A stretch of DNA of 64,000 bases from Todiramphus chloris collaris (GCA_025345505.1 JANVCC010000030.1:7492254-7556253); one strand, 5' to 3'; shown: positions 34,901 through 44,764, numbered from the stretch's first letter. Numbers and translations: made by a program. The notes: generated from the letters alone by a model not told the origin.

Positions 34901-37900
34901 GCCCCAGCATCCTCCGGAAGAAACCAGCCACAGATGGGTGAGTAGAATGACATGTGAATGACACTTCTGTGCCATCTAGCCCAGCTAAATGGATTCATTT
35001 CAGTGGAGATAAGAAAGGTTCTAGCAGAGTGCTCAGTCATTGGTGGTTGTGAGTAACCTGCTGATCTGTAAAACCTGCTTCTTTTACTTCCCTCAGGGTA
35101 GGATATAGTTTTCTCTTACTGTCAGTAATAAAATGAGAAGAACAGTTTGTGTCCTAGCTCTTGAAAGTGACCTTTTGAGGGGAAAGTGGACTGGAGGCTT
35201 TCTTGCTTAATTTAATAAAAACAAAGAGTTCATAATCTATTAAAATTAGAATTCTGTGCTTTGTCTTCAGTGCTTTTCTTGGACAAATATGTGGATGAGT
35301 AGAAAGGATAGGATTAGTACCCTGCTGTGAGATCTCATTAGGAAGAAGGGAGGAGGTAACTTAAACTCTTAAAATATTTTATGTTGTCTAATTTTAAATG
35401 CCTGAATAAAGAGGCAAGAGACGGCTTTAGAATTAACAATGCATTTCCTCCCAACTAGTGACTGAAAATGTTTGGAACTGATGTGTCCTATGAGACTAAA
35501 ATTGTATTTTTTTTTGAGTGGAAACCTTTTTGAAGGCAGAGAAGCTGCAGGCTGTAAAACTGGAAAAGAAATTAAAGAAGCAGAAGTAGATTGCTAAGAA
35601 ATGGAAACATTTGAGTGGCTGATTATTTTGGACAACAATTTGACTTCCAGCCCCACAGGAGACTGAACAGTCTCTACAGTACTTTTGTGTTCAGCCCTGT
35701 GCTGCTTGACATCCACATTCAGGGCCTGAGGCCTTAGAGTCAGGCTTTGACACAGTCTAGGCCAACTAAACAAAGCAGATGCCTGTCTGAGCACTCTTTA
35801 ATTCTAGATGATTTGCTCAGTCTTGAAAGCGCAGTGGAGGACAGTGGCATGGCCAGATCTCCCTCGGACCGCTCTTGGGGCCTGGCAGTCTCAGTAGGAT
35901 GCTCTTACTGTCAGGATGGGAGTAAAGCTGGCATTCCTGGAGAAGTTCTGCATGGGGATGAGACTAGGCCAGAGCAACTAATCTTTTATCTTGAAAGAAA
36001 ATATATCATCTAATTTGAAAACTAGAATGAGACTCTTTGCGTCGTGAGTCAGTGTTGCTGGAGACAGAGTGCAGTGCTACAGCTGTAACTCCTGTCCTGG
36101 TTTGGGCAAGACACATCTGATTCCTCTGCTCTCTGTGGTATTTGTCTTTGCATCAGTGAGGTGGGAATCTTAGATCCATCTGTCTGTTCCAGGCTGGCAG
36201 TCCGGAAAAGCTTAATTCCACCTCAGCCACCTGAAGTAGCTAGCACGCGGGTTGAGAGTACTATGCGAAGCACATCTGGATCACCAAGGCCTGCTGGGTA
36301 AGACTTTAGGAAACAACCAACTGCATCACAATAGTCTCATTAAATTTGATTTTTGTTCTTGGGCTATTGGAGCATTTTCCTTTCTTTTGGGAAATGTAAT
36401 CTATTTGGAATTTGTCAGTGTGATGACTTCAAGCAGACTTGACTAGTTCTGCTGTTGTGAAGCTGAGACGGTAGCCTTTAAAAAGATGTGATTATGAGCT
36501 CTCAGAGGAACAAATAAAAACCCTCTGCTGGTGTAAAGGATAGGCCTCAAAACTTCTGTAGTGCTTGGAAATTAACGCTATAGAAAGGTAAATGGAGCTT
36601 CTGCCTTGCTTCAGCTGAGTTCAGTGGCTTTACAGTTTGTTTTATAGCCATGGTGGGAGCTCTTGCAAACAAAAGATGGGGGCAGCTTTGGGTAAAAGTT
36701 CTTCTTGTCTGCGTTGTGAAACTGTCTCAATGCTTTTACAAGTATTGTGAAGTTACCTGGAATTAGTCATAAGATTTGCTCATTATAGTGAGTAGAAGAA
36801 AATAGCATCTATAATAAATACAGAAGATTGGGAAGGGAGTGGAGGAAGAAATGCAATGGAGATGACACCTTCTGCTGTTGTCAAACACATTACTGAGCCA
36901 TGTGTTACTTGTTGGGGCAGGAAAAACGGAGTAGTTTGTCTGAGTCACTTTGTGCTAAGTTAACTTAGCACAGTTAACTTCAGTCTGCTTTGCTTTTTTT
37001 CACATTACAGTGCCAAGCCAAAACCTGAAATTCATGTGTCCATGGCCACTCCAGTCACCGTGTCTATGGAGGCAGTGTCTAATCAAGGCAGCGAGCAGCC
37101 CACCATTGCAGTCCCCCCTACCTCCCAGCAGCCCCCCTCTGCCATTCCAACAATCATCGCAGCAGCCAGTCCCACCTCTCAGCCCGCAGCAGCGCTATCC
37201 ACCATTCCAGGAGCTGTCCCGGCTGCTCCACCAACTTCCACCACAATTGTGGCAGCACCCGCTCCTCCATCAACCATGAGCGGGGCCCTGTCAGCAGTGC
37301 TGGGTCCTGCAGTACCAGAAATAAAAATCAAAGAGGAAGTGGAGCCTTTGGACATAATGCGACCAGTATCTGGTAGGTGGCTGTCAATCATAAGGTTGCT
37401 TGTGTTGTTGAGACAGTGGAGAAAGTACAACGATTTCAACACACCCATCTTGAAAACTAAATAACCTCTCTTTCGTGGTAGCACAGAACACCAGTCAAAG
37501 GGTTCCCATATGCCTTGTTAGTCATCAAGTTCGTCTCTGCCTTCTCCCTAGTCTCCCATGAAATCGCTTGTTACGGTGACTGCTTTGTTCATGTCCAAAT
37601 GATCCAGTTCCAAAGAGCGTGTACAAATTCCTCTCTTTAATGCTCGGCAGTAGTACCAGCACGTTGTGGATCCGTTCAGTTCATTTCGGTTTCCTCACAA
37701 ATCCTACTGTTCAGGTCCAAGGGCCTTTCTTGTATCTGAAGAAGTAGTGACCAGATGAGGACTTCATAGGACTCTCCTGCAATTCATGGATATTTTGCTC
37801 TAGAACTTTTAGAAATGTTAATTATATTGCCTTACTTATCCAGCTTGGCCGTAGTTGCTATCAGATGGCATGATCAGTAACATTCAGATCCTTATGGAGC

Positions 37901-40900
37901 TCAAGTCAGGCACTACACAGTGGCAAAAGGATGCGAATGCATCCCACGTTCATAAGTATCAGAGTTCTGGTTTAGTTGTTGGTTTTATTGCTCTCCTTAA
38001 AGCTGTATGTTGTCCTGTGATGGAAAAAAACTACCTGCTACAGATGTCTCTGGAACAGGCAGGTAGCATTAAGATCTTCAGGTTTCTTTTTTCTCTTACT
38101 GGCAATTGTGGGTAACTGAAATGTCCAAGAGGACCCATCCCAGAAAGTTTTTGCTGTGGCCTTAGTTATGGCTGTTGGAGCTTTTCCCTCAGAATATCAA
38201 GGAATGTTCCCTCAGGCTGCTGGCTGCTCTACTGCCCAATGTCAGAGGTGTAGTAACCATGGATATAGTGCTGTTCACTTGGCAGTACAGGTAGACTCTT
38301 GCAAGGAGAGTACTGTAGTCCTGATTTGATTGCCTATGATTCTCTACTTATGCTACAGGAGGAAAGAGACTTGCTTTCTCTTGACTGTGATCTGTGCTGG
38401 GGCACATACCTTTCTTTTTACAGTAACACAGGGCAGATGTTAACATGGATTCCTTTGTCTAACATCAAACTAACATAAGCTTAAAATATGAAGGAACCGA
38501 GGGACAGCTGTCTCTGCTCTCGTTCTTTATGCTTTGGTATGAGAGACACTGAGGATCTTAGCATATAGGCTTGTCCTTGCAGTTGCTGCTGGTGTAGTAT
38601 CTGGCCTTCTGCACATACAGAGCTGAAGTGCTCCTACACTTCACAGACCTCACAATGTGCTGAAATGGGAACTGCTGTTGGAGATGGTGTTCAAACAGTG
38701 GTAGCATGTTACCTTTACACTGCTGATGTTTTGAGTTATTTTGCTTTTTCCTTCCTCTCAGCAGTCCCTCCTTTGACTACAAGTACTGTATCTCCATCTT
38801 TGGCATTGCTGGCCAACAACCTTACGATGCCTCCAAGTGATTTGCCACCTGGTGCCTCGCCAAGGAAGAAACCCCGTAAGCAGCAGCATGTCATCTCCAC
38901 AGAGGAAGGGGACATGATGGAGACAAACAGCACTGATGATGAGAAATCCACTGCCAAAAGTTTGCTGGTGAAGGCAGAGAAGCGGAAGTCTCCTCCTAAG
39001 GAGTATATAGGTAATGTCATCTCTGACTTTTTCCTCAGCACTTTCTGTATAGTGATATTCGGGGGAAATGACCTTTCTCAATACATAGAGTATCCTGTTG
39101 TGTGAGGTAGTGCTTACTGGTCTTCTGCTGGCGTTACTGTGTCATGCTGATCTCCTACTTTCACCTACTTAATCATAATAACACAGGTCTCCTTGGATCC
39201 TTTTCTAGATGAGGAAGGTGTAAGATACGTCCCTGTGCGCCCAAGGCCACCTATCACATTGCTGCGTCATTACCGCAACCCTTGGAAAGCTGCTTACCAC
39301 CACTTCCAGAGATACAGTGATGTCCGGGTGAAAGGTCAGCCTGCTGCTTGTAGTTTGACAGTTTCCTTCATCGGCGATGAACCGCTTCGGGGTTATCTGC
39401 TGGGGTGTCTTAGGAGTGCTCTTAGCAAGATGGTGTTGATAAGCAATCCCCCAAAAAGTTTTTGATTGCAGTCTGGAAAGCAAGGGTTGATCCAGTGAGC
39501 TGATGACTTTCATTAGCTACATGTTGCCTAAATCTCTTCCGCTCTCTACATAGAGGGAAGAAGCAGAGGATGCTGCACAGAATTAACTACATTTTTTTTG
39601 AAAATAAGAATCACATGGTTATTGAGAAAACCATGTACAGTGAAAGAATCTTATTAAAGAAAGTAGTTCTTAAAGCAGTGCCATCTTATGGTGATATGCT
39701 ACAGTTTAGTTCTCCAATTTTCTTACTATCTAACGGTCTTACCTGTTGAATCAAAAACTTTCTAGATTTAGTGTAACTAGTCTTGCTGACTAACAAATGA
39801 TCTTTTAAAGATTTTTTTTTTTTAATATGAGGAAAATAGAGATCTGATACCATTTTTTACGCTTTTTATCTAATACCTTAGAATTTTTAAGCAGATTGAT
39901 TTGTCACGACTGTGTAAATACATGAAGGAGGCAGTAGATACATATTTCAGTGGTAAAGGATGGACCTTTTACTTTTTCATGCAGGGAGTTTGAAATACTG
40001 AGTTCTACATTGTTTAAATGGGAGGAAAGGAAAAGAGAAGTTTTCTGGAAATACAGCTACTCTGTTAATAAGTAAGAGCAGTAGTCAGATAAGTAGCAAA
40101 TGGGTAGCTGTTTTCCCATCTGAATCAAAACACTGCTCTTTCTCATTCATTAGGATGTATGGATGTTTGGGTTGATATTGTTTGAGAAGAGAAACCTGGT
40201 GAACTCCTGAAATGTGACTAACACATCTTTGTATTTCCTGGTGACAGAAGAGAAGAAGGCTATGCTACAGGAGATTGCCAGTCAGAAGGGTGTATCCTGT
40301 CGTGCGCAAGGGTGGAAGGTCCATCTCTGTGCGGCACAGCTACTACAGCTGGTAGGTGAACGGGGCTTGCCAGCTGCCTAAGACATGGGGGAACACGGTG
40401 TTGTGTAAGACAGGAAGATGTTTTTACAAACTCAGTACGTGGTCATCTGACACTGGGATACCATAAAGGAGCTGGTGTGTAGTGCCCAAAGGGAGTGGGA
40501 CGTGTTTTCCCCTTTCTCAGGAATGTGGCGTAAGTGGCTTGGAAACTTAGAGTGTTGATTTTGATCCAGACATAAGAGCTGATGTATTTTGTACAGATGA
40601 TCAAAATTGGCATCTCCCTCCTGCTGATGCACAGGTCTGAAGAAGCGTCTGTTTGGGATGGTGCGGCTGATCTGAGGAGGCAGCACTGATCCACATTCCT
40701 GGATGCTTCTGTTTCAGGTTGGGGGTGAGGTAGGTGCTCTGCATTCTAGCACCAAACTCCCCAAAACCTCTGCATTCCTGGAATAGTCTTGTGAGAAACA
40801 GGGGAAACAGTTCTGGTTAGGATCCATGTTTGCTCAGAAGTGGAGCAATCCTGTAAATAGGATGTTAGTAAGAGTGATAGTGCCACACTCCACATCAGAG

Positions 40901-41537
40901 GCTCCATCTTCTGAATTACTAACATGAGCAGCTGAGAGGGGAACAGATTATCATCTCTGTGTAGCTGTTTTAAGGTGGGCAAATGTTTTCTGGCCTAGCA
41001 GTGAACCTTCTCATGAAGTGCTAATGTCTTTTAGACAAACCTGGAGCATGATGTGTATGAGAGACTGACTGCCCTGCAGGAAGGGCTCATTCCTAAGAAG
41101 AAGGCGGCAACCGATGATGACTTGCATCGGATCAATGAACTGATACAGGTAGGTTCTTGTGACCTCTTAATTCAGCAGAACTGTTTTGACCCTTAATTAC
41201 AAAATATCCCACTGCAGTTAGTAAGAGCTAAAGCTGACTTTTGAAAAAAAAAAAATCATCTGGGTTACACTGCCTGTGTTTCAGTGGCATTGGTTACAAG
41301 AGGCGTTAGGAAAAGGTATGGGCAGCGGCTGCTTAGACTGGATGGTCTGTGGTCAGTGACAACAGTGTTTCCTTTCAGGGGAATATGCAGAGGTGTAAAC
41401 TTGTGATGGATCAAATCAATGAGGCTCGAGACTCCATGCTAAAGGTCTTGGATCACAAGGATCGTGTTTTGAAGCTTCTAAACAAGAATGGAACTGTCAA
41501 GAAAGTGTCCAAACTAAAGCGGAAGGAGAAGGTCTAA
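22800..41537 (+). CDS. SAP130: SAP130, Sin3A-associated protein of 130 kDa (complete, 20 coding exons)
   Basis: SAP130 is a nuclear subunit of the SIN3-HDAC corepressor complex; its C-terminal region is the part that contacts SIN3A and corepressors. Coding exons: 22800-22911, 23819-24054, 24413-24571, 25705-25816, 27296-27420, 28266-28390, 28998-29148, 29346-29436, 29728-29832, 30309-30450, 30715-30836, 33439-33741, 34760-34937, 36193-36297 (cassette), 37011-37372, 38762-39010, 39209-39334, 40248-40351, 41035-41148, 41379-41537. They total 3180 nt, i.e. 1059 residues plus stop, against about 1048 for the human protein without the cassette. The protein is rich in Pro/Ser/Thr/Ala for most of its length, then has a basic PRKKPRK nuclear-localisation-like run and a conserved C-terminal domain (residues ~890-1059). 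Kozak context is GGACATGA (purine at -3). Confidence 0.97.
23819..24054 (+). CDS. SAP130: SAP130 coding exon 2 (residues 38-116)
   Basis: The exon encodes EEKQEPVVVRPYPQVQML and APPAHLTPAVPLSFSDGLMK. The acceptor is tandem (cagtag): starts at 23816 or 23819 both keep frame. The 23819 start gives TVSDES, matching human TVNDES. The donor is ATGAAG|GTAATG. Confidence 0.95.
24413..24571 (+). CDS. SAP130: SAP130 coding exon 3 (residues 117-169)
   Basis: The exon encodes PPLKPTMPSRPIAPAPPSTL and VPGQVTVTMESNIPQAPTIP. The acceptor is TTCTTGTAG and the donor is CAACAG|GTCTGG. Confidence 0.95.
25705..25816 (+). CDS. SAP130: SAP130 coding exon 4 (residues 170-206)
   Basis: The exon encodes GHPSNLHHIMATNVQMSIIR, then SSAPGPPLHIGASHLPR. 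The acceptor is CTCTGCAG and the donor is CCGAG|GTAAAG. Confidence 0.96.
27296..27420 (+). CDS. SAP130: SAP130 coding exon 5 (residues 207-248), with a GC donor
   Basis: The exon encodes GAAAAAVMSSSKVTTVLRPA, then SQLPNAATAQPAVQHIIHQP and IQ. The frame and human homology require the exon to end at ATCCAG (27420), so the intron starts GCAGGT. That is a GC-AG intron. A GT donor lies 4 nt downstream but would shift frame. Confidence 0.93.
28266..28390 (+). CDS. SAP130: SAP130 coding exon 6 (residues 249-289)
   Basis: The exon encodes SRPPVTTSSTIPPAVVATVS, then ATRAQSPVITTTAAHATEST. The acceptor is TTTTTTTCTAG and the donor is CTCAG|GTAAAG. Confidence 0.96.
28998..29148 (+). CDS. SAP130: SAP130 coding exon 7 (residues 290-340)
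   Basis: The exon encodes RPTLSIQQHPPSAAISIQRP and ITLPSHPAIGTQKPQLHTMA. The acceptor is TCTCTCCAG and the donor is CTCAG|GTAAAC. Confidence 0.95.
29346..29436 (+). CDS. SAP130: SAP130 coding exon 8 (residues 341-370)
   Basis: The exon encodes KTIFSTGTPVAAATVAPILA, then TNTIASATTA. The acceptor is TTTTCACAG and the donor is GCCG|GTGAGT. Confidence 0.95.
29728..29832 (+). CDS. SAP130: SAP130 coding exon 9 (residues 371-405)
   Basis: The exon encodes SVSHTQAPTSTIVTMTMPSH, then SSHATAVTTSNIPV. The acceptor is TTTCTTTAG and the donor is GTTG|GTGAGT. Confidence 0.95.
30309..30450 (+). CDS. SAP130: SAP130 coding exon 10 (residues 406-452)
   Basis: The exon encodes AKVVPQQITHTSPRIQSDYT, then SSHRASPNPVAMETRNDN. 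The acceptor is TTTATGCAG and the donor is AACAG|GTGGGG. Confidence 0.95.
30715..30836 (+). CDS. SAP130: SAP130 coding exon 11 (residues 453-493)
   Basis: The exon encodes QSVPVQFQYFLPTYPPSAYP, then LTAHTYTPITSSVSTIRQYP. The acceptor is GCTTGTAG and the donor is TCCAG|GTAAGA. Confidence 0.96.
30837..33438 (+). other. SAP130: SAP130 intron before the repeat exon (about 2.6 kb)
   Basis: Non-coding sequence. Several overlapping open frames around 32.2-32.9 kb on both strands show no recognisable similarity, and no repeat family was identified. Confidence 0.6.
33439..33741 (+). CDS. SAP130: SAP130 coding exon 12 (residues 494-594), with in-frame 10-residue repeats
   Basis: The exon encodes VSAQAPNSAITAQTGVGVAS, then HLNPMQLMTVDASHARHIQ, followed by five imperfect copies of the GIQPAPISAQ unit. 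The acceptor is CTCCCAG and the donor is TTCAG|GTAAGA. Confidence 0.96.
33558..33710 (+). repeat. SAP130: Coding minisatellite: five 30-33 bp units in SAP130
   Basis: Four 30-bp units and one 33-bp unit encode variants of QGIQPAPISA (GIQPAPIS, GIQPAPIG, GLHPAAPIG, GLQPAPIS). All are in frame. Human SAP130 has a related but differently composed repeat here, so the block is old and evolves by unit turnover. Confidence 0.85.
34760..34937 (+). CDS. SAP130: SAP130 coding exon 13 (residues 595-653)
   Basis: The exon encodes AVVLADGATIVANPISNTFN, then QGSSPRPSILRKKPATDG. Three acceptors lie in a row (cagcagtag), allowing starts at 34760, 34763 or 34766, all in frame. The first matches human AVVLADG. 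The donor is ATGG|GTGAGT. Confidence 0.95.
36193..36297 (+). CDS. SAP130: SAP130 coding exon 14, 35-codon cassette (residues 654-688)
   Basis: The exon is 105 nt and phase-symmetric. It encodes LAVRKSLIPPQPPEVASTRV, then ESTMRSTSGSPRPAG. The acceptor is GTTCCAG and the donor is CTGG|GTAAGA. Skipping it keeps the frame. The sequence is like the extra segment in a longer human SAP130 isoform, as I recall it. Confidence 0.85.
36951..36972. repeat. SAP130: Perfect 22-bp palindrome upstream of SAP130 coding exon 15
   Basis: TGTGCTAAGTT is followed directly by its reverse complement, centred on GTTAAC; a second GTTAAC follows at 36973. The palindrome ends 38 nt before the exon start at 37011. Confidence 0.9.
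37011..37372 (+). CDS. SAP130: SAP130 coding exon 15 (residues 689-809)
   Basis: The exon encodes AKPKPEIHVSMATPVTVSME, a long Pro/Ala/Ser/Thr-rich tract, and EIKIKEEVEPLDIMRPVS. IKEE fits the SUMO-acceptor consensus (hydrophobic-K-x-E). The acceptor is ACATTACAG and the donor is TCTG|GTAGGT. Confidence 0.96.
38762..39010 (+). CDS. SAP130: SAP130 coding exon 16 (residues 810-892)
   Basis: The exon encodes AVPPLTTSTVSPSLALLANN, the basic PRKKPRK run (nuclear-localisation-like), an acidic TEEGDMMETNSTDDE stretch and AEKRKSPPKEYI. The acceptor is tandem (cagcag; 38762 or 38765). The donor is ATAG|GTAATG. Confidence 0.96.
39209..39334 (+). CDS. SAP130: SAP130 coding exon 17 (residues 893-934)
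   Basis: The exon encodes EEGVRYVPVRPRPPITLLRH, then YRNPWKAAYHHFQRYSDVRV, the start of the conserved C-terminal domain. The acceptor is TTTTCTAG and the donor is AAAG|GTCAGC. Confidence 0.97.
40248..40351 (+). CDS. SAP130: SAP130 coding exon 18 (residues 935-969)
   Basis: The exon encodes EEKKAMLQEIASQKGVSCRA, then QGWKVHLCAAQLLQL. The acceptor is GTGACAG and the donor is AGCTG|GTAGGT. Confidence 0.96.
41035..41148 (+). CDS. SAP130: SAP130 coding exon 19 (residues 970-1007)
   Basis: The exon encodes TNLEHDVYERLTALQEGLIP, then KKKAATDDDLHRINELIQ. The acceptor is TCTTTTAG and the donor is TACAG|GTAGGT. Confidence 0.97.
41379..41537 (+). CDS. SAP130: SAP130 coding exon 20 (residues 1008-1059 and stop)
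   Basis: The exon encodes GNMQRCKLVMDQINEARDSM, then LKVLDHKDRVLKLLNKNGTV and a basic tail KLKRKEKV, then TAA at 41535-41537. The C-terminus matches human. Confidence 0.97.
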   Translation, partial: GNMQRCKLVMDQINEARDSMLKVLDHKDRVLKLLNKNGTVKKVSKLKRKEKV

Positions 41538-42320
41538 AGCCAGAATAACAACTCCTGGAAATGGAGAACATGTACAGAATGGAGCTGAACCTTTTTGTAG
41601 TTTGGGTTTATTTTTAAGCAGAGCATCTGAATAAAAAGGATGAGTTTAGAGAACAGATGGCAACAGATGGACATGTGAAGCCTGGTGACCTGAAGGGATT
41701 GTCACTGATCTGTCATAATGAACAAAGATTTCTCTCAGGCTCATCCCTTTTTAAAGTCTTTCCAGACCCATTTGTTTAACCCTCCTGATGTGTCAGTGCC
41801 TACTAATTGGAACGAGTGGTGCAACATGTGATGGATGGTGCTCTCCTCTTCTGCAGCTTAGGGGTAAATGTACACGAGGTGTGTATACACCTGTAACAGA
41901 GCAGGCTCTGCAGGGGACACCAGGAGGCTGGCATACAGGTATTGACCCAGACAGCAGCCATGCTTTAAAGCATTGAAAATGACACTGCTTTCAGTCACCC
42001 CATTCAGTTCTTGTTCTTCTGACCTTCCAGTGTCTGAAGTAGCCTTCTTAAACCAGTGCCACTGCACTAGGAGATCTGACATGTTCAGAATCTCCAATGG
42101 CTCCGAAGTCCTAGCTGTCAAGTTAAAAAAAAAAGTGTGGGGGGAAATCATTTCAAAGTGATTTTTGTAGTGTCTGTGTGTGTGTCCATGTTGGTGCTCT
42201 GGGATACTTGTTTTGAAGTACCTCTTGCAACTGAGGACTTCCTGTAGCTGGTGTAATGTTAATTGTATGTACCATATACATCCTGAAAACATTAATAAAG
42301 GACTTGGAGGTTTTTGTATG
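41538..42320 (+). other. SAP130: SAP130 3' untranslated region
   Basis: About 0.8 kb between the stop codon and the probable cleavage site. A short open frame at 41788-41976 has no recognisable product. Confidence 0.7.
42294..42299 (+). terminator. SAP130: SAP130 polyadenylation signal AATAAA
   Basis: AATAAA about 760 nt after the stop is followed within 20-30 nt by a T/G-rich stretch (TTTTTGTATGTGAGC), as expected of a functional 3' end. An earlier AATAAA at about 41631 lacks a comparable downstream element and is a weaker alternative. Confidence 0.75.
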
Positions 42321-43900
42321 TGAGCAGTTTGTATACCTTTATGCTAGTGGAACTATTCAACCTGTAAGCTCAAAACCAAGCTGAAGCCTTGACAGAAACA
42401 ATGTTGGGAATTGGTCAACTTGTTGCTGCAGAAGGAAGGATACTCATGTTTCAGCTCCTAAAGATGCAATAGGGGTTGCCCCCTGTGAACTTGTGCAGTT
42501 AACATTAATTTTTTTTAAAAAGGCTGCCAAATCACTTCATTCTTAGTCTCCTCAGCAGGAGGCTCTGGTTTCAGGTACTGCTGTTTAAAGAATTTTTTTT
42601 TTTTCCTCATCCAGCTATAGGGCTGTTATCCTGATTTTATTCAGAACTGAGTTTCTTTCAGAAGTTATAGGAGGGGAGAAAATATTTAATTCCTTTATTT
42701 CCATGTGGGTTGTTTTGTTTCATTTTGGGATTTTTTTTTATTTTTTTTTAAACTAGAGAAGTAGAATGCCCATATTCACACTGCTCTTGTGGTCTTTCAT
42801 CCATGCAAACCCAACTTTCAGCTTTGTCTGGATGGCAGTCTCATTTTCATATTAGCTTGGTTTTACTTTTTAAGAGCACTCGTTGTAAAATGCAATTCTA
42901 GTACAATTACATTGTAGCTTGGGTAAGAGTGAAGTTATAGTAGGTATTTGCTCATTTTCTGGGCTAGATGAATGAACCTCCAAAATACCTCGTCTTAAAA
43001 TCCCACAAGCAGCATGTACATATGTGTGTATGTTGAAATGCAAGAGACTGTGGTACAGCACAAATTAAAATGTGAAAGGTAAGATATGAAAAGGTGGGAA
43101 TCAAAGAAACTGTTGCTTAGCACTTTGTATTTCTTGTGCTTCAGGAATGGATCATGCATCACTGGTCGTGTAATTGTCATGGTAATAAAACACTGACAAG
43201 ACTCCCAGGTTCACAAGGACTCTGAAAGAAGCTTACTCGCACTTAGGAAGTTGCCTTTTGTAGGGTTGAGAACTGTTTTGCATCATTGTCAAAGAACGTT
43301 TGTATGAAATCTACAGCATTACCAGCAAAGGGTGAGGTATTCTGTGGGGAAAGGATAATTTTAAGGACTGCAGAAGTTAAAAACTTGCTCTTAATCCTTT
43401 CTTCCCAGTTGTTCTTACCTGTTTGGAAAGACTCCTGTAGTAACCTTACTTTCACTCAGCTGGTGCTATTCAAGGCTGTCACCTAGAATGAAGACATCAT
43501 GCTACTCCATGGCACTAACGTGAGTGTTGTCCGAGTGCTGTGGAAACTGTATTCTGTCGGGAAAAGTAAGATCCACTGACATCCCAATGGAGTTCTCAAA
43601 CTGATCTTTTCTTGCCTCTATGCTTAGATGAGGAATGATGTACAGAATTTCCCTTTTACAGTCTTAAAGAGCTACACCAGTTTCTCTCCAGAGGTTGAGC
43701 GCATAGTGTGCTTAGAGAGGGATCTGCAAAACGTTCTTTGCCTTTCCTGAGTGTTTTGCCGGTGTTCTCAGAAGAAAAGGGGACAGGAGGGCCGTGTCTT
43801 GCTGCAAGGTTTCTCTACTGTATAACATGCTGTGCACCGAGAACACCTCCTCCAGCCAGCTCGGTCCTGGGAGAGCTGTGTACCTTCAGCCTCTGCTCTT
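42321..43900. other. SAP130-AMMECR1L intergenic interval
   Basis: Mostly AT-rich DNA with T runs (42590-42605, 42729-42750). No gene or repeat family was recognised. Confidence 0.6.
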
Positions 43901-44708
43901 ACACGCTGTCCTGAAGCCAATCAGGGAGTAACTGCTGATGGGGTGGAGCAGGGGGGGCGGAGGGAAGAGTCTGGGAGCCCCCCGGGGCTGTGCAGGGCCT
44001 CGAAGCCTTTCTGTGAGCAGGTTTTGTTCCGGGGGCGGTTGCAACACCCCGTATCTTTGCGCTGCTGCCAGAAAGGCGTTTCAGGCCGCGCCGCAAGCCG
44101 AACCTGCTGCGCGCCCGGGGCTATTTGTACAACTGTTTGCAAACGGAGCCCCACCCTGCCAGGGGCGGCCGCCAGCCCGCCCGAGCCCGGCCTTATCGGG
44201 GGATAGCCCGGTGCCTCTCTCGGGGCTGGCTGAGCCGCAGCCTCGATCCGTGCGGCCTCGTGACAACCGCGGCGGAACGGGCCCCCGGGCCTCCCTCATG
44301 CACATCCCCTCACCGGGGAGCTCCCACCGCCGCTGGGCAAGGCCGGGACGGAGCCTCCTGGGGCGTCCGCGGCTCCGCTCGGCCCGGAAGCGGCGGCGGC
44401 GGGACGGCCCCGCCCGCCCAGCCGAGGGAGCCCCCAGGCCCGGCAGGCTGCACCGAGGCCCCGGGAGCCGAGTGGAACCCGCCGGGCAGGGTCTCCCCGC
44501 CCCGAGGCACCGAGTGGATGCTCCCGACCGCGCGCCCCTCCCCTGGCTGCTGTCACAGCGCCCGCCGGCCAATGAGAGGGCGGCAGCCCCGCCGCGTGAG
44601 GCCGCCTCCCCCACCCCCCCGTGTCCGCGCGCAGCCGGGGACGGGAGAGCCCCACGCGCCAGTGGCCCCTCCCGCCCCCGAGACTGTTTGTCCTCGCACG
44701 TGCGGCCC

Positions 44709-44718
44709 GTCACGTGAC
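44709..44718. promoter_or_regulatory. AMMECR1L: GTCACGTGAC palindromic E-box (USF/TFE/CLEAR type)
   Basis: This perfect 10-bp palindrome is the preferred site of USF1/2 and of MiT/TFE factors (CLEAR element). It lies about 50 bp upstream of the ETS-type site in the AMMECR1L island. Binding is inferred. Confidence 0.6.
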
Positions 44719-44757
44719 GAGGAAGGAACCCCGCCCCGCGCGTCCTGCGACTGGGAG

Positions 44758-44764
44758 CGGAAGT
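44758..44764 (+). promoter_or_regulatory. AMMECR1L: CGGAAGT ETS/GABPA site
   Basis: GCGGAAGT is the common GABPA/ELK promoter word, often within 50 bp of the start of CpG-island genes. It suggests a start near 44.75-44.85 kb. Confidence 0.55.

Noticed and set aside
36090-36125. TGTCCTGGTTTGGGC, reminiscent of the start of avian endogenous-retrovirus LTRs
   Set aside because: The similarity stops after about a dozen bases. There is no LTR end, polyadenylation signal or matching second copy.
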